From Yarrowia lipolytica (taxonomy: Eukaryota; Ascomycota; Dipodascomycetes; Dipodascales), in assembly GCF_001761485.1 (NCBI RefSeq), contig NC_090774.1, positions 2,108,001-2,172,000 of the forward strand: 64,000 bases of DNA, given 5' to 3'. Shown piece after piece: positions 31,182 through 40,786 of the stretch (its first letter is position 1; each line of letters begins with the position of its first letter). The notes below the pieces were generated by a model. It saw nothing but the letters and a program-made list of their open reading frames with translations, searched no databases and was not told where the DNA came from. The position numbers were made by a program, and so were the translations under genes.

Positions 31182-32594
31182 CTATCTCATGGTCACCAGC
31201 TCCTCGGCAGAAGTGGGATGGATAGCCACAACATTGTCGAAATCGGCCTTGGTGGCTCCCATTCGAATGGCCACGCCGAAACCCTGCAGAATCTCGGCAG
31301 AGTCGGCGCCAACAATGTGCAGACCAACAACCTTCTCGTCCTTGCCGGCACACACCAGCTTGTAGGCGGTGGGAGCCTTCTCCTCGAGCATGGCGTAGTA
31401 CATGGCGACAAACTTGGAGGTGTAGACCTTGACGTTCTCCTCGCCATACTGCTCCTTGGCGGCAGCCTCGGTGATACCGATGGAGCCAACCTCGGGGTGG
31501 GAAAAGACGGCAGAAGGAACATCGGTGTAGTCCTGCTTCTGGTTCTTGAACTCTGCGGGACCAAACAGTCGGTTGGACAGCTTTCGTCCGGCAGCAATAG
31601 CCATGGGGGTTAGCTCGACCTTGCCGCAAACGTCTCCAAGCGAGTAAATGTTGTCAACGGACGATCGCTGGTACTCGTCGACCTCAATGTAGCCCCGCTT
31701 GTTGGTCTTGATGCCAAACTCGCCGAGGTTGAGGGTGTCCTTGAGAGGCTCTCGTCCAATGGTCCAAATGAGTGAGTCAAGAGTGATATCCTTCTCGGCG
31801 CCATCCTGCTCGTAGGTGACGAGCAGCTCGCCATTGTCCTTCTTGACAATCTTCTTGACGCCGGAGCCCTTGAGCACGTTGATGCCCTCCTTGACGTAGT
31901 AGTCGGTGATGGTGTCCTGGATCATGATGTCGAACGCTCGGAGCACCGTCTGGCCTCGGCAGAAGAGGGTGGTCTCGGAGTTGAGTCCGTGGAAGACACC
32001 AGCCAGCTCCACGCCAATGTAGCCTCCTCCAACCACCGCCACTCGCTTGGGCTGGGTCTCGAGAGCAAAGAAGCCGTCGGAGTCAATGCCGTACTCGGCT
32101 CCAGGCACGTCGGGCAGACGGGGCTTTCCGCCGGTGGCAATCATAATCTTCTTGGCAGAATACAGCTTGGTATTGCCGTCGTCGCTCTTGACCTGTACCA
32201 GGGGGAACTCCTGGCCCTCCTGCTTGTAGAGGGTGGCCCAGCCAAACACGTACTCGACGCCCTCCTTCTGGAGGTTTCGTTCGTAGATTCCATTGAGTCG
32301 CTTGACGTAAGCGTCTCGCTTGGCCTTGAATCCGGACCAGTCAAAGTTGTCGGCGTACTTGGGGTCCACGTCGGGGAAGCCGTACTCCTTGGCCTGTCGG
32401 ATTCGGCCCGCCAGATCGGACGCGTTCCACATGACCTTTTTGGGCACACAGCCCACGTTGACGCAGGTGCCTCCCAGCGCCTTGCCCTCGATCAGCAGTG
32501 TTTTGGCGCCGTACGAGGCGGCTCGACGAGCAGAAGCAACACCTCCAGAGCCTCCGCCGATAACCAGATAGTCATAATGGGGGATAGAAGCCAT
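31182..32594 (-). CDS. GLR1: glutathione reductase
   Basis: Flavoenzyme reducing glutathione disulfide with NADPH; homodimer of 470 residues from the first ATG ([18 protein letters not shown]). FAD binding: GGGSGG near residue 13. Redox disulfide: GGTCVNVGC, Cys44 and Cys49. NADPH-binding fold: [11 protein letters not shown], followed by an arginine-bearing region. Catalytic His459-Glu464 pair: HPTSAEE at the C-terminus. The frame stays open 30 codons upstream of the ATG, to a TTG at 32682-32684, and reads as a mitochondrial-type leader. Baker's yeast Glr1 is dually targeted from two AUG starts. The TATA box lies 83 bases above the TTG, so the transcript should contain this leader. Confidence 0.95.
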   Translation of the reverse strand: MASIPHYDYLVIGGGSGGVASARRAASYGAKTLLIEGKALGGTCVNVGCVPKKVMWNASDLAGRIRQAKEYGFPDVDPKYADNFDWSGFKAKRDAYVKRLNGIYERNLQKEGVEYVFGWATLYKQEGQEFPLVQVKSDDGNTKLYSAKKIMIATGGKPRLPDVPGAEYGIDSDGFFALETQPKRVAVVGGGYIGVELAGVFHGLNSETTLFCRGQTVLRAFDIMIQDTITDYYVKEGINVLKGSGVKKIVKKDNGELLVTYEQDGAEKDITLDSLIWTIGREPLKDTLNLGEFGIKTNKRGYIEVDEYQRSSVDNIYSLGDVCGKVELTPMAIAAGRKLSNRLFGPAEFKNQKQDYTDVPSAVFSHPEVGSIGITEAAAKEQYGEENVKVYTSKFVAMYYAMLEEKAPTAYKLVCAGKDEKVVGLHIVGADSAEILQGFGVAIRMGATKADFDNVVAIHPTSAEELVTMR

Positions 32595-32766
32595 TGTCTG
32601 TCGTGCGATGTTTGATAGTCGGGAGAGAGTGGTGCGAATTGTGGAAGAGAAAGGGGGGCGCGCAATTGAGAAGAGAGGACCCAATTGCTTCTAAGCTTGT
32701 GTTGCGGAGGTTGTTTTTTTTTGCAGGGAAAAAAAAAAGATGCTCCAACAAGGTCTCAGCAGTGGT

Positions 32767-32773
32767 CTTTATA
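32767..32773 (-). promoter_or_regulatory. TATA box of GLR1
   Basis: TATAAAG on the minus strand, about 83 bases upstream of the candidate TTG start and 173 upstream of the ATG. Confidence 0.55.
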
Positions 32774-33999
32774 ATTTTTGGTTTGCTGTCTTATATCGCC
32801 AATTTGGCCAAACCTTAATTTGGCTGACGACATTCGGACCTCATTAGTCATGTGCACTTAGACAGCAAGCCAGTCTAGCCTTGTGGAGTATGACAAATCA
32901 GCCACGTGTGGCGCAGGTGGCGGCGGCGGCGGCGCGCGCAGGTGGCTGAATCGGGCGACCATGCGTCTCAGGTGCGACCGAAGGTGGTGGAATGCACCGG
33001 ATGCCGGGCTGGGACCGATCCACATCGTGTTGTATTGTCCGTCGTCGACCAACTGGGCAACAGTGTACTGGGTCAGGGACAACTCTGGTTGAGTCTGTAA
33101 GAATTACAGTCGGTTGAAAGTACAGTCTGGCCGTGTCTATCGGTAGTACGGACAGTCTGTGGGTCACGGACAGTCTGTTTGAGCCAGCTCTCTTCATCCG
33201 CCAATACAGAGTCGTCATCTTCCCTTCTCCCCTGGCTCTGCTCGAGTTGCACCTATCTCCGCTCTCGGCCGGCGCAGCACAGTCTCCATTTCTCGCACTG
33301 AATGGCCATCAACAATTGGAGCCTCGATTCTTGGATTTTTGTTGGTTGACTGTTTTCTGGGCGGCCAGCGGCGGAGCTGTGAAATATCAGAAAGAAAGAT
33401 AAACATGTTGGCAAGGTGAATATCGTACTCGTGAGCCCAGCTGAGAATGTGGGACCATGCCAACCAGAGCTGACGGTCGAGACACGCCCAGGGACGAGCA
33501 TGACCTTCGAGATTGCGTTATTCCTCTTCCACCGGATTCGTCTTCCACCGGGCGTGAAGCAATGATCTAGATCTGGTGATGTTGGGCGGTTGTCGAGAGA
33601 CAACTGTTGGTATTCTGATACTGAGAGATTCGATTGTCGAGAAGGCAGAAACGGTAAACAGTTGGTGGTTAGAACTATTGAAAAGTCGGTTGAACGAGTT
33701 CAATTGTCAACCTTTCGCTTGACCAACTTCTGCTCATCATGGCCGCGAAACAGACATCAGGGTTGCGTTTGAGCACGGTACAGTACATACCGTACCATCC
33801 TGGCGATACTGGAGGACACCATTGGTTATCATGAGTCCTACCAAGTCGACAATGACAGGGGCAACTCATCAACTCAGATCATCAGATCAGATCATACATT
33901 TCTCATCTTCTGATGCCAACTGCGTGTTTCGATTGCTTGTCTCGACTGCTCTCAACGACTTCCTGTATCAGCAGCTGGTACGGAGAGTCTTGTGCTGTA

Positions 34000-34094
34000 A
34001 TCAATCATCTTTGCTCTATCGATCGTCGTTGCTGCAATCGATCGTCTTTGCTGCAATCAATCGTCTTTGCCGTAATCAATCGTCTTTGCTGAAC
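34000..34094. repeat. 19-base minisatellite
   Basis: Five imperfect copies of ATCAATCGTCTTTGCTGCA. Confidence 0.85.
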
Positions 34095-34694
34095 CAGACA
34101 GCGATGATTCAACCGACGGCCTCTAGTCGCGCCAGAGGACTGTTTGGTAAGCCCATCTTCACAGAACTAACCCACAAACCATACTCCACCTTCAAGTGGT
34201 TCTCACATGGCTTTCTGATTCTCTGGGAAAAGGAACTGTTCCAACAATAACACCTTTGCTGCTCGTATCAAGTCCATTCGCTACAACCAGCACTCAGTGT
34301 TCGGTCTGAGCTTCGGAATCACTTTGCTGCCGTCAACAAGTGGCTCTATGATAGAATGTCACAGATGACCATCTCGTCTAGATCCATTAACCGCATCTTC
34401 CAAGTCTTCACTCGTTCCTCGACCCTTGTATAGATTTTTTAAGCAGTTTGTGGATTTTACAGTCTTTTTTTTTTTCTTCTTTTTTTCTCTATGTTTTTTT
34501 CCTCCTTCTCACATTTTTCTTTCTGTTTGTCCCAACTAAATCCAAGTAAAAACATTCTTTGTAAATTCAGAAACATGCCCACAGTGGCTCAAAAACAGTA
34601 TAATTCTTTGATTTAACAGCCTCAAAATTAATCCTTTCAGTTTCTCTAACCATTGACACATTTTTCGTCCGTCTAGCACCTCGAGAAGCCCGCT

Positions 34695-34727
34695 TTGGCA
34701 CCCCCAGCGTACTTTTTCCCTTAACTA
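34695..34727 (+). repeat. 33-base dispersed motif, copy A
   Basis: Begins TTGGCACCCCCAGCG and ends TTAACTA. Matches copy B at 37565-37597 at 30 of 33 positions, same orientation. Confidence 0.75.
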
Positions 34728-34978
34728 TTGTTCAACTAAACAGGAACCAACCTAGTTTTGCAGACACACTGGAAATGGTAAGAAGCTCACCTACCTCGTT
34801 TCTCTCCATCTTTGTCTCTCCACATCGTCTCTCTCCACCTCGTCTCTCCCCTCGTCTCTCTCCCCACCTCGTCTCTCCTCCATTATCCACTTCTCGCCCA
34901 TTTCGCAACCCTGACTAATCATTACTAAGCAAAGCTAACTTCACTCCGCACGCGCCCCACTTTGCAACCACTCTGCAA

Positions 34979-35794
34979 ATGTCATCACCACAAGACGTGT
35001 CAATGAGCGATATCAAGGACAAGGAGCCCGAGACGACCGTCAAGACGGAGCCCGCGGAGCCCGCCGCTGCCGAAAACGACCCGCAGCCCGCCCCGACGGA
35101 AGGCGCACCAGACACAGACGCAAACAGCAAGGAGGAAGGTCCAAAAGAGGGAGGCAAAGATGGTGTTGAGGGGGATGGCGAGAAGAAGGAGACTGGAGAG
35201 AAGAACTCCGAGGACAAGGAACCAGGCGCACGGGATTCTGGAGCTTCTGGGGCTTCTGGGGCTCCTGCAGCTCCCGGAACAGAAGATGTTGACATGGAGG
35301 ATGCCAATCCCGAGGAAAACGACATTGATATCGACTTTGAGCTGGAGGGACCGGCACAAGAGGAAGAGGAGACCGCACAGGTGCCGGGCCCGGTGCCGGT
35401 GACGCGCAAGGACAAGACGCTGAGCGAGTTTCTGGACAACATGAACGAGTATGCGCCCATCATTCCTGACGCGGTGACAGACTACTATCTGGCAAAATCG
35501 GGGTTCCAGACCAACGATGTGCGGATCAAACGACTGTTGGCGCTGGCGACCCAGAAATTCATCTCAGATCTGGCCTCCGACGCCTACCAGCACTCGCGCA
35601 TCCGGTCGTCGTCGTCCGTGTCTTCGGCCTCCAACCCCCAGGCCCGGGCCAAGGCTCTGGTTGCAGGAGTGGGAGGCGCGCAGGTGCAGAGCAGCACATC
35701 GGGTCGGTCGAAAATTGTCCTCACTATGGAGGACTTGTCGTCGGCAAGCAGCGAGTACGGTCTCAACCTCAAGAGACCCGACTATTACAGGTAG
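34979..35794 (+). CDS. TAF10: TFIID/SAGA subunit TAF10
   Basis: Histone-fold TAF shared by TFIID and SAGA, where it pairs with TAF8, TAF3 or Spt7. The protein has 271 residues. The C-terminal domain begins [20 protein letters not shown] and continues with [19 protein letters not shown] and [19 protein letters not shown], almost identical to the family consensus. A Ser-rich loop and a second conserved segment ([24 protein letters not shown]) follow. The first 140 residues are disordered, rich in Glu, Asp, Pro and Lys. The ATG at 34979 follows a long C/T-rich leader. Other ATGs lie inside the low-complexity part, so the start is likely but not certain. Confidence 0.94.
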   Translation: MSSPQDVSMSDIKDKEPETTVKTEPAEPAAAENDPQPAPTEGAPDTDANSKEEGPKEGGKDGVEGDGEKKETGEKNSEDKEPGARDSGASGASGAPAAPGTEDVDMEDANPEENDIDIDFELEGPAQEEEETAQVPGPVPVTRKDKTLSEFLDNMNEYAPIIPDAVTDYYLAKSGFQTNDVRIKRLLALATQKFISDLASDAYQHSRIRSSSSVSSASNPQARAKALVAGVGGAQVQSSTSGRSKIVLTMEDLSSASSEYGLNLKRPDYYR

Positions 35795-36298
35795 ACAGGG
35801 AATGCGCAAGCGAGGTAGAAGAGGTAGGGGGAAGGCGGAATCGAGGATACAACCAAGGAGGATATCTAGAGTATTTAGGCAATGTAACATTAAACATATC
35901 GTGAGTAGTTGAGGTGGATCCAACACCGTTCTTGCGAAGTTCTTTTTCCGGCGTTTTTCCGCATTTCTCCCTCCGAAAACGCCTTCCCAGTTGGGATACC
36001 GTTGCTTGGAGCGACTACAAGACACTACAAGAGACGTCTACTATCGAAACAAGACTCGATTTCGTCAAGTGGATCTCCAACAGGTCTCATAGAACAGGGC
36101 AGGTAAGCAGGGGGAAGCAAAAGGGTGGTGCAGGGGTGGTTGTGACGACGGGTATGTTGAACATGTTGGATCGGTTGTCGAGAGCAATCAACGGGTGAGA
36201 TTTGGGGACTATAAGTATGGCGACAAGTTCCACACTGGATCACCATCTCCATCTTCAGTCTCCACTCTCTTCGAATTCATTTGACTCTCATCTCCACC
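35795..36298. other. spacer with promoter of the secreted repeat protein
   Basis: TAF10 3' end, then a TATAAG at 36210-36215, 84 bases before the next start codon, and a C/T-rich leader. No further gene is seen. Confidence 0.6.
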
Positions 36299-37231
36299 AT
36301 GCAGTTCAAGAACATTGCCCTCGTTGCCTTTCTCGGTTTTGTTGCCGCCTCCGAGTCCGTTCCCGAGTCTGTGGACGACACTCCCGTGAACCTCGACGAT
36401 CTGACAGCCGAGGAGGCTGCCTTCTTCATGGACAAGCTCAAGAACAAGTGTCCGATGATGAAGCAGCCCCAGGAGTCGTGCCCTAAGCAGTCGTGTCCCA
36501 AGCAGCGTCAGCAGTCGTGTCCCGCTTGCCCCAAGCAGCAGTCTTGCCCCAAGCAGCAGTCTTGCCCCAAGCAGCAGTCTTGTCCTAACCAGCAGACCAA
36601 GACGGTCACAAAGACCATGAGCAAGCAGGGAGCGGCCCAGACCAAGACCGAGACCTCTACCCAGGTCCAGTTCCAGACTCTGACCGAGACTCAGACCCTG
36701 TATGAGACTCAGTGGCAGACTCAGTGGCAGACCGAGTACCAGACCCAATACCAGACTCTGTACGACACCCAGTGGCAGACTCAGACGGTTCAGGGGCCCA
36801 CTCAGTACGTGACCGAGACCCGGACTGTTCAGGGCGCTCCTCAGTACGTGACTGAGACTCAGACGGTTCAGGGTCCCACTCAGTACCAGACTGAGTATGT
36901 CACCAAGACCACCCAGGGAGCTCCTCAGTACATCACCGTCAGTGGAGCTCCTCAGTACCACACCGTCACCAAGACTGTTCAGGGCCAGAACCAGTACGTC
37001 ACCAAGACTGTTCAGGGCCAGAACAAGTACATCACCAAGACTGTGCAGGGCCAGAACAAGTACGTCACCAAGACGGTGCAGGCGCCCGCCCAGACCATCA
37101 CCCAGACGGTCCGTGGTGCTCCTTCGCTGGTCAAGGTTCCTGAGTATGTTACTGTCACCTCCACTGTCACTGTTGGCAAGCAGCACCAGCACCAGCCCAA
37201 GAAGGATTGCAAGAACCGAAACTGCCAGTGA
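36299..37231 (+). CDS. secreted repeat-rich surface protein
   Basis: A 310-residue protein with a signal peptide (MQFKNIALVAFLGFVAAS) and an acidic segment. Next comes a block of about seven SCPKQ-type pentapeptides, whose Cys-Pro spacing suggests disulfide cross-links. A long Gln/Thr/Tyr/Val array follows, built of units such as QTVQGPTQYVTET and KTVQGQNKYVTK. The end is basic (KKDCKNRNCQ) with no hydrophobic GPI-attachment tail, so the protein is secreted or held in the wall by disulfides or glycan links. The many Thr residues are likely O-mannosylated. It resembles fungal wall/adhesin proteins in style; I know no named homologue. I start at the ATG at 36299; a large antisense open frame on the minus strand is a by-product of the repeats. 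Confidence 0.85.
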   Translation: MQFKNIALVAFLGFVAASESVPESVDDTPVNLDDLTAEEAAFFMDKLKNKCPMMKQPQESCPKQSCPKQRQQSCPACPKQQSCPKQQSCPKQQSCPNQQTKTVTKTMSKQGAAQTKTETSTQVQFQTLTETQTLYETQWQTQWQTEYQTQYQTLYDTQWQTQTVQGPTQYVTETRTVQGAPQYVTETQTVQGPTQYQTEYVTKTTQGAPQYITVSGAPQYHTVTKTVQGQNQYVTKTVQGQNKYITKTVQGQNKYVTKTVQAPAQTITQTVRGAPSLVKVPEYVTVTSTVTVGKQHQHQPKKDCKNRNCQ

Positions 37232-38136
37232 TTGGTGCTGATGTGGTGAAAGGTCCTGATGCGAACGGGCCTCAGATCTCTGTTCAACCTAGTCACTCCT
37301 TAGTATAACTCTCAAGAATCGTTGTTTGTAGAGCACTCCAGCTGGGTACTAGTAGTGCTTGGAAATAGTCATTGCGCCCTGTCTGTTTCACTACTTTACG
37401 TCAACAAAACCCAAGTAATTTTTAGAGTGTAAAAATACGCTCGTCTGGAATAGCGGCAAATTTTGTATGGTATATGTGGGATATTTCGGTGTCAATGACA
37501 ATATCTAACCTGGCTCTACATTTTGGTACCACTTTTGTTTTTGTAGCATCTCTGCAACCCCGAATTGGCACCCCCAGCGGACTTTTTTCTTTAACTAAAC
37601 GGCCACCTAAACCGTAAGTAATTTTCTAAAACACAAGTCCTGGAGGAGTTGTTCTGAAAAGACACAAGTAGCAGTGTTTGGAAGCTGGAATCGAGCTGGG
37701 TTCAACGGTGGCAACATCGGGGTTTAGTAAATATATATATCTCGTGTATAGTAGCTGTGAAAGCAGTAATAATGATGTTGAAAGCAACCACCATGTTAGT
37801 TACGATTGATATTACTCTACAGTAAATCCAACAAACGTCCCAACTGAATTCGTTAAATATTTGTCTTGAATTTGTGATAACACCAGTAGATGAGACAAAC
37901 AGTGGAAATTTACTACACATTTGCTTAAAACATGACTCTTGTCTTTACGATGATATCTTTTTATCCCCTTCACCATCACTGTAACATCAAAAACAAACCG
38001 CAGCAGGGTTTGTAGCCCAACTATTTCTAACAAACTTATCCAACTAAATCGAGTCTAGTATGTACATACCACTTGAAAACCTGAAGTCGGAAGATTCTAT
38101 CCATGTACTTCCATTACCAATCTATTACTCTAAGAC
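37232..38136. other. spacer, no gene seen
   Basis: Convergent spacer between the secreted repeat protein and the MFS gene. Apart from motif copy B it shows only A+T-rich untranslated-type sequence. Confidence 0.55.
37565..37597 (+). repeat. 33-base dispersed motif, copy B
   Basis: Second copy of the motif at 34695-34727 (three differences). It lies 330 bases downstream of the secreted repeat protein. Confidence 0.75.
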
Positions 38137-39834
38137 CTATTGTCTCAACTCATGCTCCTTGACAAAATACAAACAAATGGTGCTGATGGCGCACATTGCG
38201 GTGGCGTAGAAAAACACGTCTTTGATGGCCAGGTCGTAGGAGGCGATGATGGCGGGCTGGAACTTTGCGGGGGCCTCTCGGATGGCGGTCACCGACTCCT
38301 TGACGGCGGCAATGGTCAGCTCGATCAGTCGCACCTCCTTGGGGGTCGGCTTGTCCACCACGGCGTACATTTTGACCGGCAACCACTTGGAAATGACCGC
38401 CTGGAAGATGGTGGAGGACAGCGACACGCCCAGAGTGGATCCCACGCCTCGGAAGGCATATTGAATGGAGGTTGCGGTGGCCTGTTCCTGGTTCGAGACC
38501 GCGGAAATTAGCGCCAGCAGCGAAACGGTGAGCATGGCGGCATAGCCGGCTCCGGGAACAAACAGCATGGTGTATTGTAGCCAGGCCGGGGTTTCTGCCG
38601 ACAGAGGAATCAGCGCAAAGACTCCCATGGTGGTGAGAACTCCCGCGGCGATTCCCAGATTGTAGTACTTTCCGGTCTTTCGCATGTAGATTCCGGACGA
38701 CATGGATCCAAACGAGACTCCGATGAAGTTGCCCACCAGCCGGGCGCCCGCTTTGGCGTCGGAATCGCCCAGCACAGACTTGTACCACAGAGGCACGTTG
38801 TAGAGCATGGCAAAGATTCCCATGGTCATAAAGAGGTTGGTGAGCGACGACGCAAAGATGGTTTGTCGATAGAGAAGACTCACGGGAATCACGGGGTTGG
38901 CACACTTGAGCTCGTAGTTCCAGAAGACCACGCCGGCAATCACAGAGATGATCAGCGGGGTGTAGATGATGGGTTCGGTCCAGGCGGACTTGGTGGCGGA
39001 CGAAATGGCAAACAGCAGTAGCGACAGCGACGTGACCAGCAGAGCCGAGCCGGCAAAGTCGATGTTCTTGACCTTTTGCCAGGTAGTTTCGCCGGTGGGG
39101 TCAGAATCGGTGCTTTTGGCATGTGGGAGATTTTCAGACTCCACGGATCCGTAGAGAACCGACGAGTTGGCTCCGGACAGAGGATTGGCCACGTCCGAGT
39201 CCGCCGGCGACGTGGTGAGGGGCGAAACGGGGGTGTTTTCGTCGGCGTTTTCGTCGGCGGACTCGGGATCGTCGAGCTTCTGGTTCTTGGTATTGCTGTT
39301 GGTCATTCCAAATACCACCAGCGTGCCCGAGCAGACAATAAAGGGCACCTGGATGAGAAACACGCCTCTCCAACCAATCCACTGCGACAGCACGCCTCCC
39401 AGAGCTCCTCCGATCGCCGCGCCCGAACCGTAGGCAATGTTTCCAACGCCTTGGTAGATTCCTCGTTGTCGCAGCGGAATCAGATCGGAAACGGCAATGG
39501 TGCTGACGGTCAGAAGCCCACCGCCGCCGATTCCGGCAATCACTCGGCCCACAATCAGCGGCATGAGCGAGTACGACAGACCGCACAGGGTGCAGCCGAC
39601 ACCAAAACAGGCCGACGACACCAGCAACATGGCCTTTCGACCGAAAATGTCGCTCAGACGGCCATACAGCGGCTGGAACGCCGCGCACGAAACCAGGTAG
39701 CCCGTGGCGATCCACGAAATTCGCGACAGCTCGTTCAGATCAGAAGCAATCGTCGCATAGATGGAGGTGACAATGGTGGCGTCCAGCGCGCTGAGAAACA
39801 CGCCCGTGTAAAGCGCAATCAGAGTGAGTAACAT
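38137..39834 (-). CDS. MFS transporter, DHA2 / vacuolar basic amino-acid type
   Basis: Proton-coupled major-facilitator transporter of the 14-span DHA2 class; 565 residues. Span 1 carries LSALDATIV (motif D1), the first cytosolic loop GRLSDIFGRK (motif A), and span 5 a glycine-rich GGALGGVLSQWIGWRGVF (motif C). A 60-residue acidic loop lies mid-protein. Closest named relatives by motif are yeast Vba1-5 and fission-yeast Fnx1, which move basic amino acids into the vacuole, and multidrug exporters; the sequence alone does not settle the substrate. The start is the ATG at 39834. The frame is open slightly further, but only from a TTG. The start leaves almost no residues before span 1, which is unusual for the family. 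Confidence 0.85.
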   Translation of the reverse strand: MLLTLIALYTGVFLSALDATIVTSIYATIASDLNELSRISWIATGYLVSCAAFQPLYGRLSDIFGRKAMLLVSSACFGVGCTLCGLSYSLMPLIVGRVIAGIGGGGLLTVSTIAVSDLIPLRQRGIYQGVGNIAYGSGAAIGGALGGVLSQWIGWRGVFLIQVPFIVCSGTLVVFGMTNSNTKNQKLDDPESADENADENTPVSPLTTSPADSDVANPLSGANSSVLYGSVESENLPHAKSTDSDPTGETTWQKVKNIDFAGSALLVTSLSLLLFAISSATKSAWTEPIIYTPLIISVIAGVVFWNYELKCANPVIPVSLLYRQTIFASSLTNLFMTMGIFAMLYNVPLWYKSVLGDSDAKAGARLVGNFIGVSFGSMSSGIYMRKTGKYYNLGIAAGVLTTMGVFALIPLSAETPAWLQYTMLFVPGAGYAAMLTVSLLALISAVSNQEQATATSIQYAFRGVGSTLGVSLSSTIFQAVISKWLPVKMYAVVDKPTPKEVRLIELTIAAVKESVTAIREAPAKFQPAIIASYDLAIKDVFFYATAMCAISTICLYFVKEHELRQ

Positions 39835-40786
39835 GTGTGTGTGTGACCAGTCAAACAAGTGTCAAACAAGTGTCGAAAAAGTCGGTTGCGCGTGCATCCG
39901 ACGCTTCTTTTCAACTGCGAAGATAAGCCTCGCAGATACGCCAAGGTTTAATAAGGAAAATACCCGACTGCTCGTGCACGTAAAATGCGGACTCCGGGGG
40001 AACCAGTGGGGAAAACGAGACACCCCGACGGGCACATAATCGACGGTTTGAGAAGCGGAAAAAGAGATAGCCGGAAATTAACGTGTCCAAAAATCCGATT
40101 TCCACTCTTAAAATGCCCAAATCCACCAACCCTAGCCCGTTTCACAACCCACACCCCCAACCCGCTCACTATTCCCAATCCAGAAACTACAACCTAATTC
40201 TGCGATAACTGTCATGTCCGGGAAATACAACCACAACCAAACTACTTGTAGCAGTCAGAAAAACGCACACCTCCTAAAATCAGGCCGCGGGCCTTCTCGC
40301 CGGTCACGTGACCAGAAACCAATCTCGCAAACTGAAAACACGCAAACTGCTGCTCTCAAACTGCAACCCTCAAACTGCAGCCCTCAAACCAGCCCCACCT
40401 AAATCGTAGCTTTGGCAAATAGTGTCGCACAGTAGGTTAGACTCCCGCACCAGCTGTGGAGAGAACAGTGGTCTCTCAAACTGTTTTTCAACCGGTTTTC
40501 AGATGGCGTCGCTCACTTTTGAATCACTCTTTTGAATCACTGTTTCATCTAAGGCTATACCCGATTGGTATACTCGTCTACAATGCAATCCCATACCTCT
40601 TCCACCTACATATTCTCTCCATCACACCCAGTGTATATCCCTCACTCAAACTGTGGCTGATTACCAACCACTTGTACAGCTACGATACTGATAAAAGGTT
40701 TATACTCACCGCGCCTTACTCAGCTCACTCAAGCATGTTATAAAAATGTATATGCTACCTGCACTGCGCAGTCCCGTCTCCCCGGC
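39835..40786. other. spacer between MFS gene and RSP5
   Basis: Promoter of the MFS gene and 3' region of RSP5. It contains short CTCAAACTGCA repeats near 40350-40395. No gene is seen. Confidence 0.55.

Larger units (their letters stand above)
32595..34978. other. divergent GLR1 / TAF10 spacer
   Basis: Holds the GLR1 promoter, a 19-base minisatellite, one copy of a 33-base motif and a CTCGTCTCTC-rich leader before TAF10. Plus-strand DNA at about 34100-34440 looks faintly coding in more than one frame but belongs to nothing I recognise. No intact gene is seen. Confidence 0.5.

Noticed and set aside
36209-37192. 327-codon minus-strand frame of Leu/Gly repeats
   Set aside because: Complement of the Gln/Thr repeats of the secreted protein, whose signal peptide and promoter support the plus strand.
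39835-39858. Upstream extension of the MFS transporter from a TTG
   Set aside because: Only eight extra residues, no ATG, and no acceptor site that could join an upstream exon.
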